Shown here: piece by piece, positions 49,225 to 58,245 of the stretch
Position numbering within the stretch: the stretch's first letter is position 1
How the letters are laid out: each line of letters starts with the position of its first letter
Assembly: GCF_040779325.2 (NCBI RefSeq)
Contig: NZ_JBFONT020000001.1
Span: forward strand, 1,178,001 to 1,242,000
DNA: 64,000 nucleotides
Direction of reading: 5' to 3'
Source: Aestuariibius violaceus
GTDB taxonomy: Bacteria; Pseudomonadota; Alphaproteobacteria; Rhodobacterales; Rhodobacteraceae
Position numbers and translations under genes: made by a program
The notes under the pieces: model-generated
What the model saw: the letters and a program-made list of their open reading frames with translations, nothing else
The model's database searches: none
Told to the model about the DNA's origin: nothing

Positions 49225-51332
49225 AGGTCGACACGGTGGTCATGGTCGACTGGTCGGGCGGGAACGACCGGGGCGCGACACCGAAAAAGGACGCGATCTG
49301 GATCGCCGTCTGCCGGGATGGCGGCGCCGCGTTGCCCGAGTATTTCCGCAACCGTCAGGTGGCCGAGGCGTATCTGCGCGACCTCTTCACCGACGAACTG
49401 GCCGCCGGGCGCCGGGTCGTCGCCGGGTTCGACTTCGCTTTCGGCTTTCCGGCGGGGGTCGCGGAAAAGGTCACGGGCTCGTCCGATCCGCTCGCGCTCT
49501 GGGACTGGTTCGAGGCGCGGATCGAGGACGCCCCGGAGGCCAACAACCGCTTCGAGTTGGCGGGGCAGATCAACACGCTCTTCCCCGGCACCGGGCCGTT
49601 CTGGTTCAACGGGGTCAAGCGGGACATTCCCGACCTGCCGATGAAGGGCACGGCGCGGTCTGGCCACGGCGTGCCCGAGAAGCGGCAAGCCGAACAGCAC
49701 GCAGGCGGCGCCTTTCCGGTCTGGCAGATGGGCGGGGCCGGGGCGGTCGGGGGGCAGGTTTTCATGGGCCTGCCGGTGCTCGCCCGCCTGCGCCGCGCCT
49801 TCGACGGCCAGGTCGCAATCTGGCCGTTCGAGGCGCTGGACCGGCCGCTGTCGATCGTCGAGGTCTGGCCGTCGCTCCTTGCCAAGGCCGTCGCCGCGCA
49901 GCCGGATGCGCATGAGATCAAGGATGCCGCGCAGGTCGCCTACCTCGCCCAGACCATTGCGGGGCTCACCCCCGACCGTCTTGCCACGATGCTCGACGTC
50001 AGCGCCCATCCCGGCGCGGCGGAGGAGGGGTGGATCTTCGGCATTGGCCATGAGGACGAGTTGACGGACACCACCCCCCTCACCCCGCCGCCCCTGCGCG
50101 ACGATTGCTTTGCCATGCCCCGCGGCGCCCACTGGACGCCCGTGGACGAGGCGCTGGCGCATCTGCGAGACAACCTCACCGCCGTCGCTGGCACCGAAAG
50201 CGTCCCTCTGGCCGAGGCGTCGGGGCGTATCCTCGCCGAACCGCTGGTCGCGAAGGCAAGCCACCCGCCCGCGGCGAATTCGGCGGTGGACGGCTACGGG
50301 TTCGCGGGCGCGCCGGTGGGCGAGGGCCCGCAGGTTCTGCCGCTCCTGCAACGCCGCGCGGCGGCCGGCGCACCCTATGACGGCGCGGTGCCCCCAGGCG
50401 CGGCCATCCGCATCCTGACCGGCGCACCACTGCCGAAAGGCGTCGATACGGTCGTGCTGGAGGAGGATACGGCGGTCGGGAACGGGCAGGTCGCCTTCCA
50501 CGGGCCGCTCAAGCCGCGCGCCAACACCCGCCCCGCGGGCGAGGATGTCGCCGAGGGCGGCGCCCTCTTCGAGGCAGGCCGTGCGCTGGCCCCGCAGGAC
50601 CTCGCGCTGCTCGCTGCGACGGGCCATGCGGAGATCCCCGTGCGGCGGCGGCTCAGGGTCGGCGTGATGTCGACGGGGGACGAGCTGCGCCCAACTGGGG
50701 AGGCGTTGGCCCCCGGGCAGATCCACGATGCCAACCGGCCGATGCTGCTGGCCCTCCTGGCCCGCTGGGGGATGGTACCCGTCGATCTGGGCGCCCAGCC
50801 CGACGACCGCGCGCAAATTCGCAAAGCCTTCGACCGCGGTGCGACCGAGGCCGACGCTCTCATCGCCAGCGGCGGCGCCTCGGCGGGGGACGAGGATCAT
50901 GTCTCGGCCCTGCTGACCGGAACCGGCACCATGAACCTCTGGCGCGTCGCCGTGAAACCGGGGCGGCCTCTGGCACTGGGGATCTGGGACACTGCGCCCG
51001 TCTTCGGGCTGCCAGGCAACCCGGTTGCCGCCTTCGTCACCGCGCTGATCTTCGCGCGGCCCGCCCTGTTCCAACTCGCCGGGGCAGGGTGGGCGGAGCC
51101 GCAGGGTTTCGAGGTTCCCGCCAACTTCTCGAAATCCAAGAAGGAAGGCCGCCGGGAATATCTTCGGGCCCGGCTGACGGACGGACGGGCCGAGGTGTTC
51201 CCGTCCGAAGGCTCCGGGCGGATCTCGGGCCTTTCCTGGGCCGACGGGCTGGTCGAACTCGGCGACGGCGCGCGCGAGATCGCGGAGGGTGACCCGGTCC
51301 GCTTCCTGCCGTTCGGGAGTTTCGGGCTGTGA
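49221..51332 (+). CDS. moeA: Fusion of an RNase-H-fold-like domain with MoeA
   Basis: A 703-residue protein. Residues about 1-290 (TVVMVDWSGGNDRG, VVAGFDFAFGFPAG, IWPFEALDRPLSIVEVWPSLLA) resemble DUF429-type RNase-H-fold proteins often labelled molybdopterin-guanine dinucleotide synthesis. From about 297 on, MoeA follows: PPAANSAVDGYGF, VGVMSTGDEL, LIASGGASAGDEDHV and FGLPGNPVAAFV. MoeA inserts molybdate into adenylylated molybdopterin. The join is in frame without a gap. Coupled by overlap to mobB and to the following GNAT gene. Confidence 0.88.
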   Translation: MKVDTVVMVDWSGGNDRGATPKKDAIWIAVCRDGGAALPEYFRNRQVAEAYLRDLFTDELAAGRRVVAGFDFAFGFPAGVAEKVTGSSDPLALWDWFEARIEDAPEANNRFELAGQINTLFPGTGPFWFNGVKRDIPDLPMKGTARSGHGVPEKRQAEQHAGGAFPVWQMGGAGAVGGQVFMGLPVLARLRRAFDGQVAIWPFEALDRPLSIVEVWPSLLAKAVAAQPDAHEIKDAAQVAYLAQTIAGLTPDRLATMLDVSAHPGAAEEGWIFGIGHEDELTDTTPLTPPPLRDDCFAMPRGAHWTPVDEALAHLRDNLTAVAGTESVPLAEASGRILAEPLVAKASHPPAANSAVDGYGFAGAPVGEGPQVLPLLQRRAAAGAPYDGAVPPGAAIRILTGAPLPKGVDTVVLEEDTAVGNGQVAFHGPLKPRANTRPAGEDVAEGGALFEAGRALAPQDLALLAATGHAEIPVRRRLRVGVMSTGDELRPTGEALAPGQIHDANRPMLLALLARWGMVPVDLGAQPDDRAQIRKAFDRGATEADALIASGGASAGDEDHVSALLTGTGTMNLWRVAVKPGRPLALGIWDTAPVFGLPGNPVAAFVTALIFARPALFQLAGAGWAEPQGFEVPANFSKSKKEGRREYLRARLTDGRAEVFPSEGSGRISGLSWADGLVELGDGAREIAEGDPVRFLPFGSFGL

Positions 51333-51913
51333 TCACGACGTCTATCGGCTTCCGGCCGGAGGAGCGGCGGCGGATGGCCGAGCTTTATTGGGAAGCGTTC
51401 CGCGGAAAGCTCGGCCGCGTCCTGGGCCCCGATGCGAAGGCGCTGCGCTATCTGCGCCTGGGGATGCGGCCCGATCACGCCATTGTCGCGCGGGACGAGG
51501 GGGACCGGTTGGTCGGGGCGGCGGGGTTCAAGACCTATCAGGGCGCGCTTGTGGGCGGCGATATCGCCGATCTGCGCGAGGTCTACGGTCTGATCGGGGC
51601 GCTGTGGCGCGTGTCGTTCCTGATGCTTCTGGAGCGCGATATCGAGAACGAGCGCTTCCTGCTCGACGGGCTTTTCGTCTCGGCCGAGGCGCGCGGTCGC
51701 GGCGTGGGCACGGCGCTGCTGTCTGCGGTCTACGACGAGGCGCGCAGCCGCGGCTACCGGGAGGTGCGGCTGGATGTGATCACCGACAACCCGCGCGCCC
51801 GGGCTCTTTACGAGCGGGAGGGGTTCCGGGCAATCAACACGAGCCATGCAGGACCGCTGCGCCATGTCTTCGGGTTCAGGTCCGCCACAACTATGGTGCG
51901 GCAGGTCGTTTGA
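51329..51913 (+). CDS. GNAT-family N-acetyltransferase
   Basis: A 194-residue acetyltransferase. The acetyl-CoA loop is LLDGLFVSAEARGRGVGTALLSAVYDEA, followed by VRLDVITDNPRARALYEREGF. GTG at 51329 overlaps the moeA-fusion stop. The substrate is unknown. Its place at the end of the molybdenum run may be only transcriptional convenience. Confidence 0.88.
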   Translation: MITTSIGFRPEERRRMAELYWEAFRGKLGRVLGPDAKALRYLRLGMRPDHAIVARDEGDRLVGAAGFKTYQGALVGGDIADLREVYGLIGALWRVSFLMLLERDIENERFLLDGLFVSAEARGRGVGTALLSAVYDEARSRGYREVRLDVITDNPRARALYEREGFRAINTSHAGPLRHVFGFRSATTMVRQVV

Positions 51914-51929
51914 AATCGTGAAACGGAAG

Positions 51930-51972
51930 CCGGGCCAGCACCAGCCCGTGGGGCGGGCCGGCGCTGGCCCGG
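51930..51972. repeat. 43-nt near-perfect hairpin between convergent genes
   Basis: CCGGGCCAGC (51930-51939) pairs with GCTGGCCCGG (51963-51972), and inside them CC/GG and GCCCG/CGGGC also pair, with two A-C mismatches and a 5-base loop. Very stable, without a T-run. Possible bidirectional terminator or REP element. Confidence 0.6.
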
Positions 51973-52082
51973 GCGCCTTCGGCTTGAGTCCGGGCCGCGA
52001 TTAGCGCGCCGCAACCAAGGTTTTTGGAGTGACAAGGCCGGGGCGGCGAGGCGCCACGATGCCGCTTGCCCAGGGTGGCACC

Positions 52083-53090
52083 TCAATCAAACGTTCCCGC
52101 CGCGCGGCCGATCAGCATGAAGGCCCGGGCAGAGCGGGTGCCGGCCATCGCCAGCATCTCCTGATCGGTCGCGCCCTCCTCGAAGGCGATCAGCATCTGG
52201 TCGAACTTGCGCAGGAAATGATGCGCCGCGTCGCGGAAGATCGTGTCGGCGCGCATCCGGCCCGCGGCCAGCGCGATGGCGGACCGGTCGCGGATGCCGC
52301 CGACGGCGCCCATCTCAGGCCCCCGTTCGCCCTGCGCGAAGCGCCGCCAGAGCGACGGCCGGGCGGGATCGGGGTCGAGGTCGTCCATATAGATTCCGTC
52401 CTGGCTGAGCAGCGTCAGTACATCCTGGCTGGCCTGGATCAGCTGTGCGGTCGACCGCTCCGTCAGGGCGCGGCGCAAGGCGGCGAAGCCATCCTGATCT
52501 TCCGGCGTGTCGGGGAAGTTCAGGGCCCGGATCAGGTCGGGCCGGTCAAGCGTCAGGGCGATCGCCTGCGGGCCGAGCGATAGGGACGGCTGGCTTTCCG
52601 GCTCGGCCTCGGCCTCGACCTCCGGCGCGGGTTCGGGCGCAGGCGCCTCGGCCTTCGGCTGCATCACGGCGACATTCGAGGATGGCACTGCCTTCAGCCC
52701 GCGCCCGGCGGCGGCAGGATGCACCATCTCGTCCGCGTCGGGCCGGGTGCGGATCATGCCGCCGCCCGCCTGACGCTCGGCCACATAGGTCTTGCGCATG
52801 GCGTCGATCGCCGCCTGCAAACGCTCGGATTCCGCCTGAACGACCCGGCTTGACCGGATGGCGACGGCGCTGACCCAGATCAGTCCGATCGGCGTCAGGA
52901 CCACGACCAGGACAAGCAGCAGATCCGGAACCGCCCGGCGCGGCGCGCTTCCGGGATCGACCAGAAACAGGATGACGACGAGGACCAGCCACAGCCCGCT
53001 CAGGCCCACGGCCATCCACTCCGCCCCGCCGAAGCGGGACGGCGCCTGACCGCCGCGCCCCAGCGCCGCATCCGCCTTGCTTGTCCTCAC
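52083..53090 (-). CDS. Uncharacterised two-helix membrane protein, 335 aa
   Basis: Two membrane helices near residues 25-45 and 55-80 (GLSGLWLVLVVILFLVD and LLLVLVVVLTPIGLIWVSAVAI). A coiled-coil/linker region rich in Pro, Ala and Glu (about 140-170) leads to a soluble C-terminal domain with many Asp/Glu and a FLRKFDQMLIAFEEGATDQEMLAM stretch. I recognise no catalytic motif. The layout suits a membrane-anchored cytoplasmic scaffold or sensor. It follows greA on the same strand. Confidence 0.75.
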   Translation of the reverse strand: MRTSKADAALGRGGQAPSRFGGAEWMAVGLSGLWLVLVVILFLVDPGSAPRRAVPDLLLVLVVVLTPIGLIWVSAVAIRSSRVVQAESERLQAAIDAMRKTYVAERQAGGGMIRTRPDADEMVHPAAAGRGLKAVPSSNVAVMQPKAEAPAPEPAPEVEAEAEPESQPSLSLGPQAIALTLDRPDLIRALNFPDTPEDQDGFAALRRALTERSTAQLIQASQDVLTLLSQDGIYMDDLDPDPARPSLWRRFAQGERGPEMGAVGGIRDRSAIALAAGRMRADTIFRDAAHHFLRKFDQMLIAFEEGATDQEMLAMAGTRSARAFMLIGRAAGTFD

Positions 53091-53121
53091 GAACGCCCCC
53101 CGTTCGCCCTGTACGATCTGG

Positions 53122-53592
53122 CTAGAGATAGGAGATTTCGAGGATCTCGTAAGCTTTTTCTCCGCCTGGCGTGCGCACTTCGACGCTGTCGCCCTCTTCC
53201 TTGCCGATCAATGCCCGCGCAAGAGGCGACTTTATGTTCAGTCTGCCCGCATCGATATCGGCTTCTTGCTCGCCCACGATCTGATAGGTCTTTTCCTCGT
53301 CCGTATCCTCGTCGACCAGCTTGACCGTTGCACCGAACTTGATCGTGCCCGACAGCTTCGACGGGTCGATCACATCGGCGCGCGAGATCACCGCCTCAAG
53401 CTCCTTGATGCGGCCTTCGATGAAGCCCTGCTTTTCCTTGGCGGAGTGGTATTCGGCGTTTTCGCTCAGGTCGCCATGCTCGCGCGCCTCGGCGATGGCG
53501 CGGATGATCGCCGGGCGCTCCTGGCTCTTCAGCCGCTTCAGCTCGGCATTGACCGTGTCGTAGCCGGTCTTGGTCAGCGGGATTTTCTCCAT
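53122..53592 (-). CDS. greA: Transcription elongation factor GreA
   Basis: A 156-residue GreA. The N-terminal coiled coil (MEKIPLTKTGYDTVNAELKRLKSQERPAIIRAIAEAREHGDLSENAEYHSAKEKQ region) has the acidic tip residues in GDLSENAEY that reach the RNA polymerase active site; the C-terminal FKBP-like domain ends SVEVRTPGGEKAYEILEISYL. It rescues backtracked polymerase. ATG 53592 gives the standard length. Confidence 0.96.
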   Translation of the reverse strand: MEKIPLTKTGYDTVNAELKRLKSQERPAIIRAIAEAREHGDLSENAEYHSAKEKQGFIEGRIKELEAVISRADVIDPSKLSGTIKFGATVKLVDEDTDEEKTYQIVGEQEADIDAGRLNIKSPLARALIGKEEGDSVEVRTPGGEKAYEILEISYL

Positions 53593-53744
53593 CGCCCGTC
53601 CCTCCGCACATCCGTTTCCCGTGAAGAGCTTGCGGCGCGCCATTTGAAGCCAAATGCGCCCGCGCGGCCCCCGAATGCCATGTGATGGCGCAAGCAAGGC
53701 GGCGTCGCAAGGTCGCGGAGGCGGTTTTTAACGTTCCGTTCCGA

Positions 53745-53774
53745 TTGACCCTTGCGGCAGGCGCGGGATAGCTC
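53745..53774 (+). promoter_or_regulatory. Possible promoter of the ETF-ubiquinone oxidoreductase gene
   Basis: TTGACC (53745-53750), an 18-base gap and TAGCTC (53769-53774), about 50 bases before the gene. The -35 box is good, the -10 weak. Confidence 0.4.
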
Positions 53775-53826
53775 TGCTCGACTTTGAACGCAGCCCGGGC
53801 CGCAAGGGCGACGCAGGAGGACGGAC

Positions 53827-55476
53827 ATGGCCGAGATCGAACGGGAATCGATGGAATACGACGTGGTGATCGTGGGCGCAGGCCCGGCGGGCCTGTCCTC
53901 GGCGATCCGGCTGAAGCAGATCAATCCCGAGCTGTCCGTTGTGGTGCTGGAAAAGGGCTCCGAAGTGGGCGCGCATATCCTGTCGGGCGCGGTGCTCGAT
54001 CCGATCGGCCTGAACAAGCTGATCCCCGACTGGAAAGAGAAGGGCGCCCCGGTGACGGTGCCGGTCGAGGACGACAATTTCTACATGCTGGGCGAGGCGG
54101 GCAAGTTGAAGATCCCGACCTGGCCGATGCCGCCGCTGATGCACAACCACGGCAACTACATCGTCTCGATGGGCAATGTCTGCCGCTGGCTGGCCGAACA
54201 GGCCGAGGCGCTGGAGGTCGAGATCTTTCCCGGCATGTCCTGCTCCGAGCTGGTCTACGGCGAGAATGGCGAGGTGAAGGGCGTCATCGCGGGCGAATTC
54301 GGCAAGAACCCCGACGGCACGGCCGGCGACGGCTACGAGCCGGGGATGGAGCTGCACGGCAAATACGTCCTGCTCGGCGAAGGCGTGCGGGGGTCGCTGT
54401 CGAAGCAGGTGATCGCGAAATACGAACTCGACGCCCATTGCGACGTCCAGAAATACGGCCTCGGCATGAAAGAGCTGTGGGAGATCGACCCGGCCAAGCA
54501 CAAGCCGGGCAGCGTGACCCACACAATGGGCTGGCCGCTGGGCAGCCATGCGGGCGGCGGGTCGTTCATCTACCACCTCGACAACAACCAGGTCTATGTC
54601 GGTTTCGTTGTCCATCTGGGCTACGAAAATCCCTACATGAACCCATATCTGGCGTTCCAGCAGTTCAAGCATCACCCGATGGTCAAGGACCTGCTCGAAG
54701 GCGGCAAGCGCGTGGCCTATGGCGCCCGCGCGATCTCGGAAGGCGGCTGGCAGTCGCTGCCGAAGCTGGAATTTCCCGGCGGCGCGCTGCTCGGTTGCGC
54801 CGCGGGCATGGTCAACGTGCCGCGGATCAAGGGCAACCATAACGCGATGCTCTCGGGGATCGCTGCGGCCGAGGCCGTGGTGGAGGCGCTGGCAGAGGAT
54901 CGCGCGGGCGACCTGGGTGGCGCCTACGACAAGGCGGTGCGGCAGGGCGAGATCGGCAAGGACCTGAAGCCGGTGCGCAACGTCAAGCCGCTCTGGTCGA
55001 AATACGGCCTGATGGCGAGCCTTGTCGGCGGTGGCGTGGATATGTGGACCAACACGTTCGGCTTCTCGGCGCTCGGCACGCTCAAGCACGGCAAGACCGA
55101 TGCCGAGGCGACGGGCGAGGCGAAGGATCACAAGCCGATCGACTACCCCAAGCCCGACGGCAAGCTCAGCTTCGACCGGCTGACCAATGTGTCCTTCTCG
55201 TTCACCAATCACGAGGAACACCAGCCCGCGCACCTGACGCTGAAGGATGCGAGCGTGCCGGTGGACATCAACCTGCCGACCTATGCCGGCCCCTCACAGC
55301 GCTATTGTCCGGCGGGTGTCTACGAGTTCGTGAAGGATGATGACGGGTCGGACCGGTTCGTGATCAACTTCCAGAACTGCGTTCACTGCAAGACCTGCGA
55401 CATCAAGGACCCCCGCCAGAACATCGTCTGGACGGTGCCGCAGGGGGGCGACGGGCCGAACTACCCGAACATGTGA
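53827..55476 (+). CDS. Electron transfer flavoprotein-ubiquinone oxidoreductase
   Basis: A 549-residue membrane-associated flavoprotein that passes electrons from ETF to ubiquinone. The FAD-binding DVVIVGAGPAGLSSAIRL is at residues 9-26; HILSGAVLDPIGLNKLIPDW and GCAAGMVNVPRIKGNHNAMLSG follow. The C-terminal [4Fe-4S] site has Cys in RYCPAGVYEF and in NCVHCKTCDIKDP. It links beta-oxidation and amino acid catabolism to respiration, consistent with the acyl-CoA dehydrogenase and thiolase nearby. The start is ATG 53827 after AGGAGG. Confidence 0.96.
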   Translation: MAEIERESMEYDVVIVGAGPAGLSSAIRLKQINPELSVVVLEKGSEVGAHILSGAVLDPIGLNKLIPDWKEKGAPVTVPVEDDNFYMLGEAGKLKIPTWPMPPLMHNHGNYIVSMGNVCRWLAEQAEALEVEIFPGMSCSELVYGENGEVKGVIAGEFGKNPDGTAGDGYEPGMELHGKYVLLGEGVRGSLSKQVIAKYELDAHCDVQKYGLGMKELWEIDPAKHKPGSVTHTMGWPLGSHAGGGSFIYHLDNNQVYVGFVVHLGYENPYMNPYLAFQQFKHHPMVKDLLEGGKRVAYGARAISEGGWQSLPKLEFPGGALLGCAAGMVNVPRIKGNHNAMLSGIAAAEAVVEALAEDRAGDLGGAYDKAVRQGEIGKDLKPVRNVKPLWSKYGLMASLVGGGVDMWTNTFGFSALGTLKHGKTDAEATGEAKDHKPIDYPKPDGKLSFDRLTNVSFSFTNHEEHQPAHLTLKDASVPVDINLPTYAGPSQRYCPAGVYEFVKDDDGSDRFVINFQNCVHCKTCDIKDPRQNIVWTVPQGGDGPNYPNM

Positions 55477-55484
55477 TCCGGAAA

Positions 55485-55503
55485 GTGCCCGGATTCCGGG
55501 CGC
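55485..55503 (+). terminator. Stem-loop after the ETF-QO gene
   Basis: GTGCCCGG (55485-55492) pairs with CCGGGCGC (55496-55503) around ATT, one G-T pair. It is nine bases past the stop; only a short TT follows. Confidence 0.4.
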
Positions 55504-55631
55504 TTGCACGGATACGTTGCGATTTTGCCGCGCAGCCTTAATTCACAGGGGTTTTCCCTCTAGCCGCCACACCTTTGCCGCGAATAGGCTGTGACCTGGG
55601 GCACAAGAGACTCAGGCAAGGGGACGGGCAC

Positions 55632-57359
55632 ATGACAAGGACGAAAGCGGGCCGCTTGGCCTTGGGCGCGGCTGTCGCGGCGCTGATGTCCACTGGGATT
55701 TCCACGACCGGCGCATGGGCGCAGGAAGGCGCAGGCGCCTACCTTGCCGCCCGCCATGCAGGCCACCAGGGTGATTACGAAGCCGCCGCACGCTATTTCG
55801 TCCAGGCCATGCTCGAAAACCCCGGCTACCTGCCCGTGATGGACAAAGCCATCGCTGCCCAGGTCGGCGCGGGCCGGATGCCGCAGGCGATCACGATTGC
55901 CAAGAACCTGCGCATGGCCGGCGGTACCAGCCAGATCGCCGATATGGTCCTGACCGCCGACGACGCGTTAAGCGGTGACTACGGCGCGATCCTTGCGGCG
56001 CTGGACAGCGGGAAAGATATCGGCCCGCTCGTCGACGGTCTGGTCCGGGCCTGGGCGCTTGTGGGTCAAGGCGACATGCCTGCCGCCTCATCCGCGTTCG
56101 ACGACGTCGTGGCGACGCCCGGCCTTGCCGGCTTCGCGCTCTACCACAAGGCGCTGGCCCTTGCGACATCCGGGGATCTTGCCGGCGCGGAAGAGATCTT
56201 TGCCAGCCCGGCGGGCGAGGCGATCTCGAAAAGCCGCCGCGGCGCCAAGGCCCGCATCCAGATCCTCAGCGCGATGGGCGAACAGGAGAGGGCGCTCTCC
56301 CTGCTCACCGGACTTTTCGGCGCCGACGTTGGCCCCGGCATCGCGCGCATGAAGACACAGCTTGAAACGGGCCAAACGCTGGGCTTCGACCTGGTCGAAA
56401 ACGCCCGCGAAGGCATTGCCGAAATCTTCTTCTCGGTCGCCAGCGCGCTCGATGGCGAGCTCGAGGATGACTTCACGCTGATGTATATCCGCATGGCCAC
56501 CCATCTGGACCCGACCCATACGGACGCCATCCTGAAAAGCGCCCAGGTGCTCGAGCGGATGGGCCAGTTCGACCTGGCGACGGCCGCCTACGACATGGTC
56601 CCGCGCGAGGATCCCGCCTATCTCTCGGCCGAACTGGGCCGGTCCGATGCGATGCGCCGCGCCGGGCGCCCCGACACGGCGCTGGAAATCCTGCAGCAGC
56701 TGACCGAAACCCACGGCACCCTGCCACGCGTCCATACGCGCCTTGGCGACGCGCTGCGCCGCGCCCGCCGCTACGAGGAAGCGAAAGAGGCCTATGCGAA
56801 GGCGCTCGACCTCTACGGCGATGCGGCGCCCTGGGCGCTTTTCTACCATCGCGGCATCACGCATGAGCGCAGCGGCCAATGGGACGCGGCCGAGGCCGAT
56901 TTCCGCACCGCGCTGGCGAAGCGGCCGGACCAGCCCCAGGTGCTGAACTACCTCGGCTATTCGCTGCTCGAGAAGAACCTCAAGCTGACCGAAGCGCTTG
57001 AGATGATCGACCGTGCCGCCAAGGCGCGGCCCAATGCCGGGCACATCATCGACAGCCTCGGCTGGGCATTCTACCGCCTGGGCCGCCACGAGGAAGCCGT
57101 CACCCAGCTTGAGCGGGCGACAGAGCTGGAACCCGTCGATCCGACGATCAACGACCACCTGGGCGACGCCTACTGGGCCGTCGGGCGGGTGACCGAGGCG
57201 CGGTTCCAGTGGCAGCGCGCGCTGTCCTTCGGTCCGAATGCGAAGACGGCGGACCGTATCCGCATGAAGCTCGAAATCGGTCTCGACCAGGTTTATCAGT
57301 TGGAAAATGTAAAGGTGCAGCAGGTCGCGCAGGACGAGCCCGTCCTCGAGGATGGCTGA
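55632..57359 (+). CDS. Exported TPR-repeat protein
   Basis: A 575-residue protein with a signal peptide (AAVAALMSTGISTTGAWAQ). At least eight degenerate and canonical tetratricopeptide repeats follow, clearest in the C-terminal half (for example RRARRYEEAKEAYAKALDLYG, GQWDAAEADFRTALAKRPDQPQVLNYLGYSLLEK, GRHEEAVTQLERATELEPVDPTINDHLGDAY). It probably acts as a periplasmic protein-interaction scaffold. Its end overlaps the ispE start by eight bases, so ispE is probably co-transcribed. ATG 55632 gives the signal peptide; earlier codons do not. Confidence 0.9.
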   Translation: MTRTKAGRLALGAAVAALMSTGISTTGAWAQEGAGAYLAARHAGHQGDYEAAARYFVQAMLENPGYLPVMDKAIAAQVGAGRMPQAITIAKNLRMAGGTSQIADMVLTADDALSGDYGAILAALDSGKDIGPLVDGLVRAWALVGQGDMPAASSAFDDVVATPGLAGFALYHKALALATSGDLAGAEEIFASPAGEAISKSRRGAKARIQILSAMGEQERALSLLTGLFGADVGPGIARMKTQLETGQTLGFDLVENAREGIAEIFFSVASALDGELEDDFTLMYIRMATHLDPTHTDAILKSAQVLERMGQFDLATAAYDMVPREDPAYLSAELGRSDAMRRAGRPDTALEILQQLTETHGTLPRVHTRLGDALRRARRYEEAKEAYAKALDLYGDAAPWALFYHRGITHERSGQWDAAEADFRTALAKRPDQPQVLNYLGYSLLEKNLKLTEALEMIDRAAKARPNAGHIIDSLGWAFYRLGRHEEAVTQLERATELEPVDPTINDHLGDAYWAVGRVTEARFQWQRALSFGPNAKTADRIRMKLEIGLDQVYQLENVKVQQVAQDEPVLEDG

Positions 57360-58245
57360 CGCCATTCGCGTCTTCGCGCCCGCAAAGATCAACCTATCGC
57401 TCCACGTCGTCGGGCAGCGGTCAGACGGCTATCACCTGCTCGACAGTGTCGTGGCCTTCGCCGATGTGGGCGATACGCTGACGATCTCGGACGCCTCCGC
57501 ACCGACCCTGACCATCGGCGGGCCCGAGGCATCGGGCCTCTCGCCCAGCGACGGGAACCTGGTGACCGAGGTCGCAAGGCGCTTCTGGAGCGGGGCACCT
57601 CTACAGATCCATCTGGAAAAGCGCCTGCCGGTCGCGGCGGGCATTGGCGGTGGCTCCGCCGATGCCGCGGCCTGCTATCGCGGGCTGCGGGGGCTCGCCG
57701 GATACGATCCGGTCGCGATGGACGAAAGCGCCCGCGACGCATTGCTGGCGCTCGGCGCCGATATCCCCATGTGCGTCGTCAGCCGCACCGCCCGCGTGAC
57801 CGGCATCGGAGAGCGCATCGCGCCCTTGCCCGACATCCCGCCGCTGCCGACCGTCCTGGTCAACCCCCGCGTCGGCGTGCCCACGCCCATGGTCTTCCGC
57901 ATGCTGGAGGGGAAGGACAACCCGCCCATCGACGCGCCTGACGCAACGCCCGATACGCTTGACGCGGTCATCGACTGGCTGGAAGAGCAGCGCAATGATC
58001 TCGCCGCCCCCGCCCTGTCGATCGCCCCGGTGATCGGCGACGTGCTGGACGCGATTCACCGCACGGAAGAGTGCCGCCTGGCACGCATGTCGGGTTCTGG
58101 CGCGACCTGTTTCGGGATCTACCCGACGGTTGCCGCAGCCAAGGCGGCGGCGCGCATGCTGTCCAGGGACTGGCCCGATTGGTGGGTCGCCGCCGCGAAG
58201 ACGGGCGTCGACGTCAAACCTCAGTTGATCCGCGCCACCACGTAA
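57352..58245 (+). CDS. ispE: 4-diphosphocytidyl-2-C-methyl-D-erythritol kinase
   Basis: A 297-residue GHMP kinase of the non-mevalonate isoprenoid pathway. It has VFAPAKINLSLHVVGQRSDGYHLLDSVVAF, LPVAAGIGGGSADAAACYRGL (ATP loop) and RLARMSGSGATCFGIYP. It is convergent with, and overlaps by 25 bases, a polyprenyl diphosphate synthase, so two isoprenoid genes sit tail to tail. Confidence 0.96.
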   Translation: MADAIRVFAPAKINLSLHVVGQRSDGYHLLDSVVAFADVGDTLTISDASAPTLTIGGPEASGLSPSDGNLVTEVARRFWSGAPLQIHLEKRLPVAAGIGGGSADAAACYRGLRGLAGYDPVAMDESARDALLALGADIPMCVVSRTARVTGIGERIAPLPDIPPLPTVLVNPRVGVPTPMVFRMLEGKDNPPIDAPDATPDTLDAVIDWLEEQRNDLAAPALSIAPVIGDVLDAIHRTEECRLARMSGSGATCFGIYPTVAAAKAAARMLSRDWPDWWVAAAKTGVDVKPQLIRATT

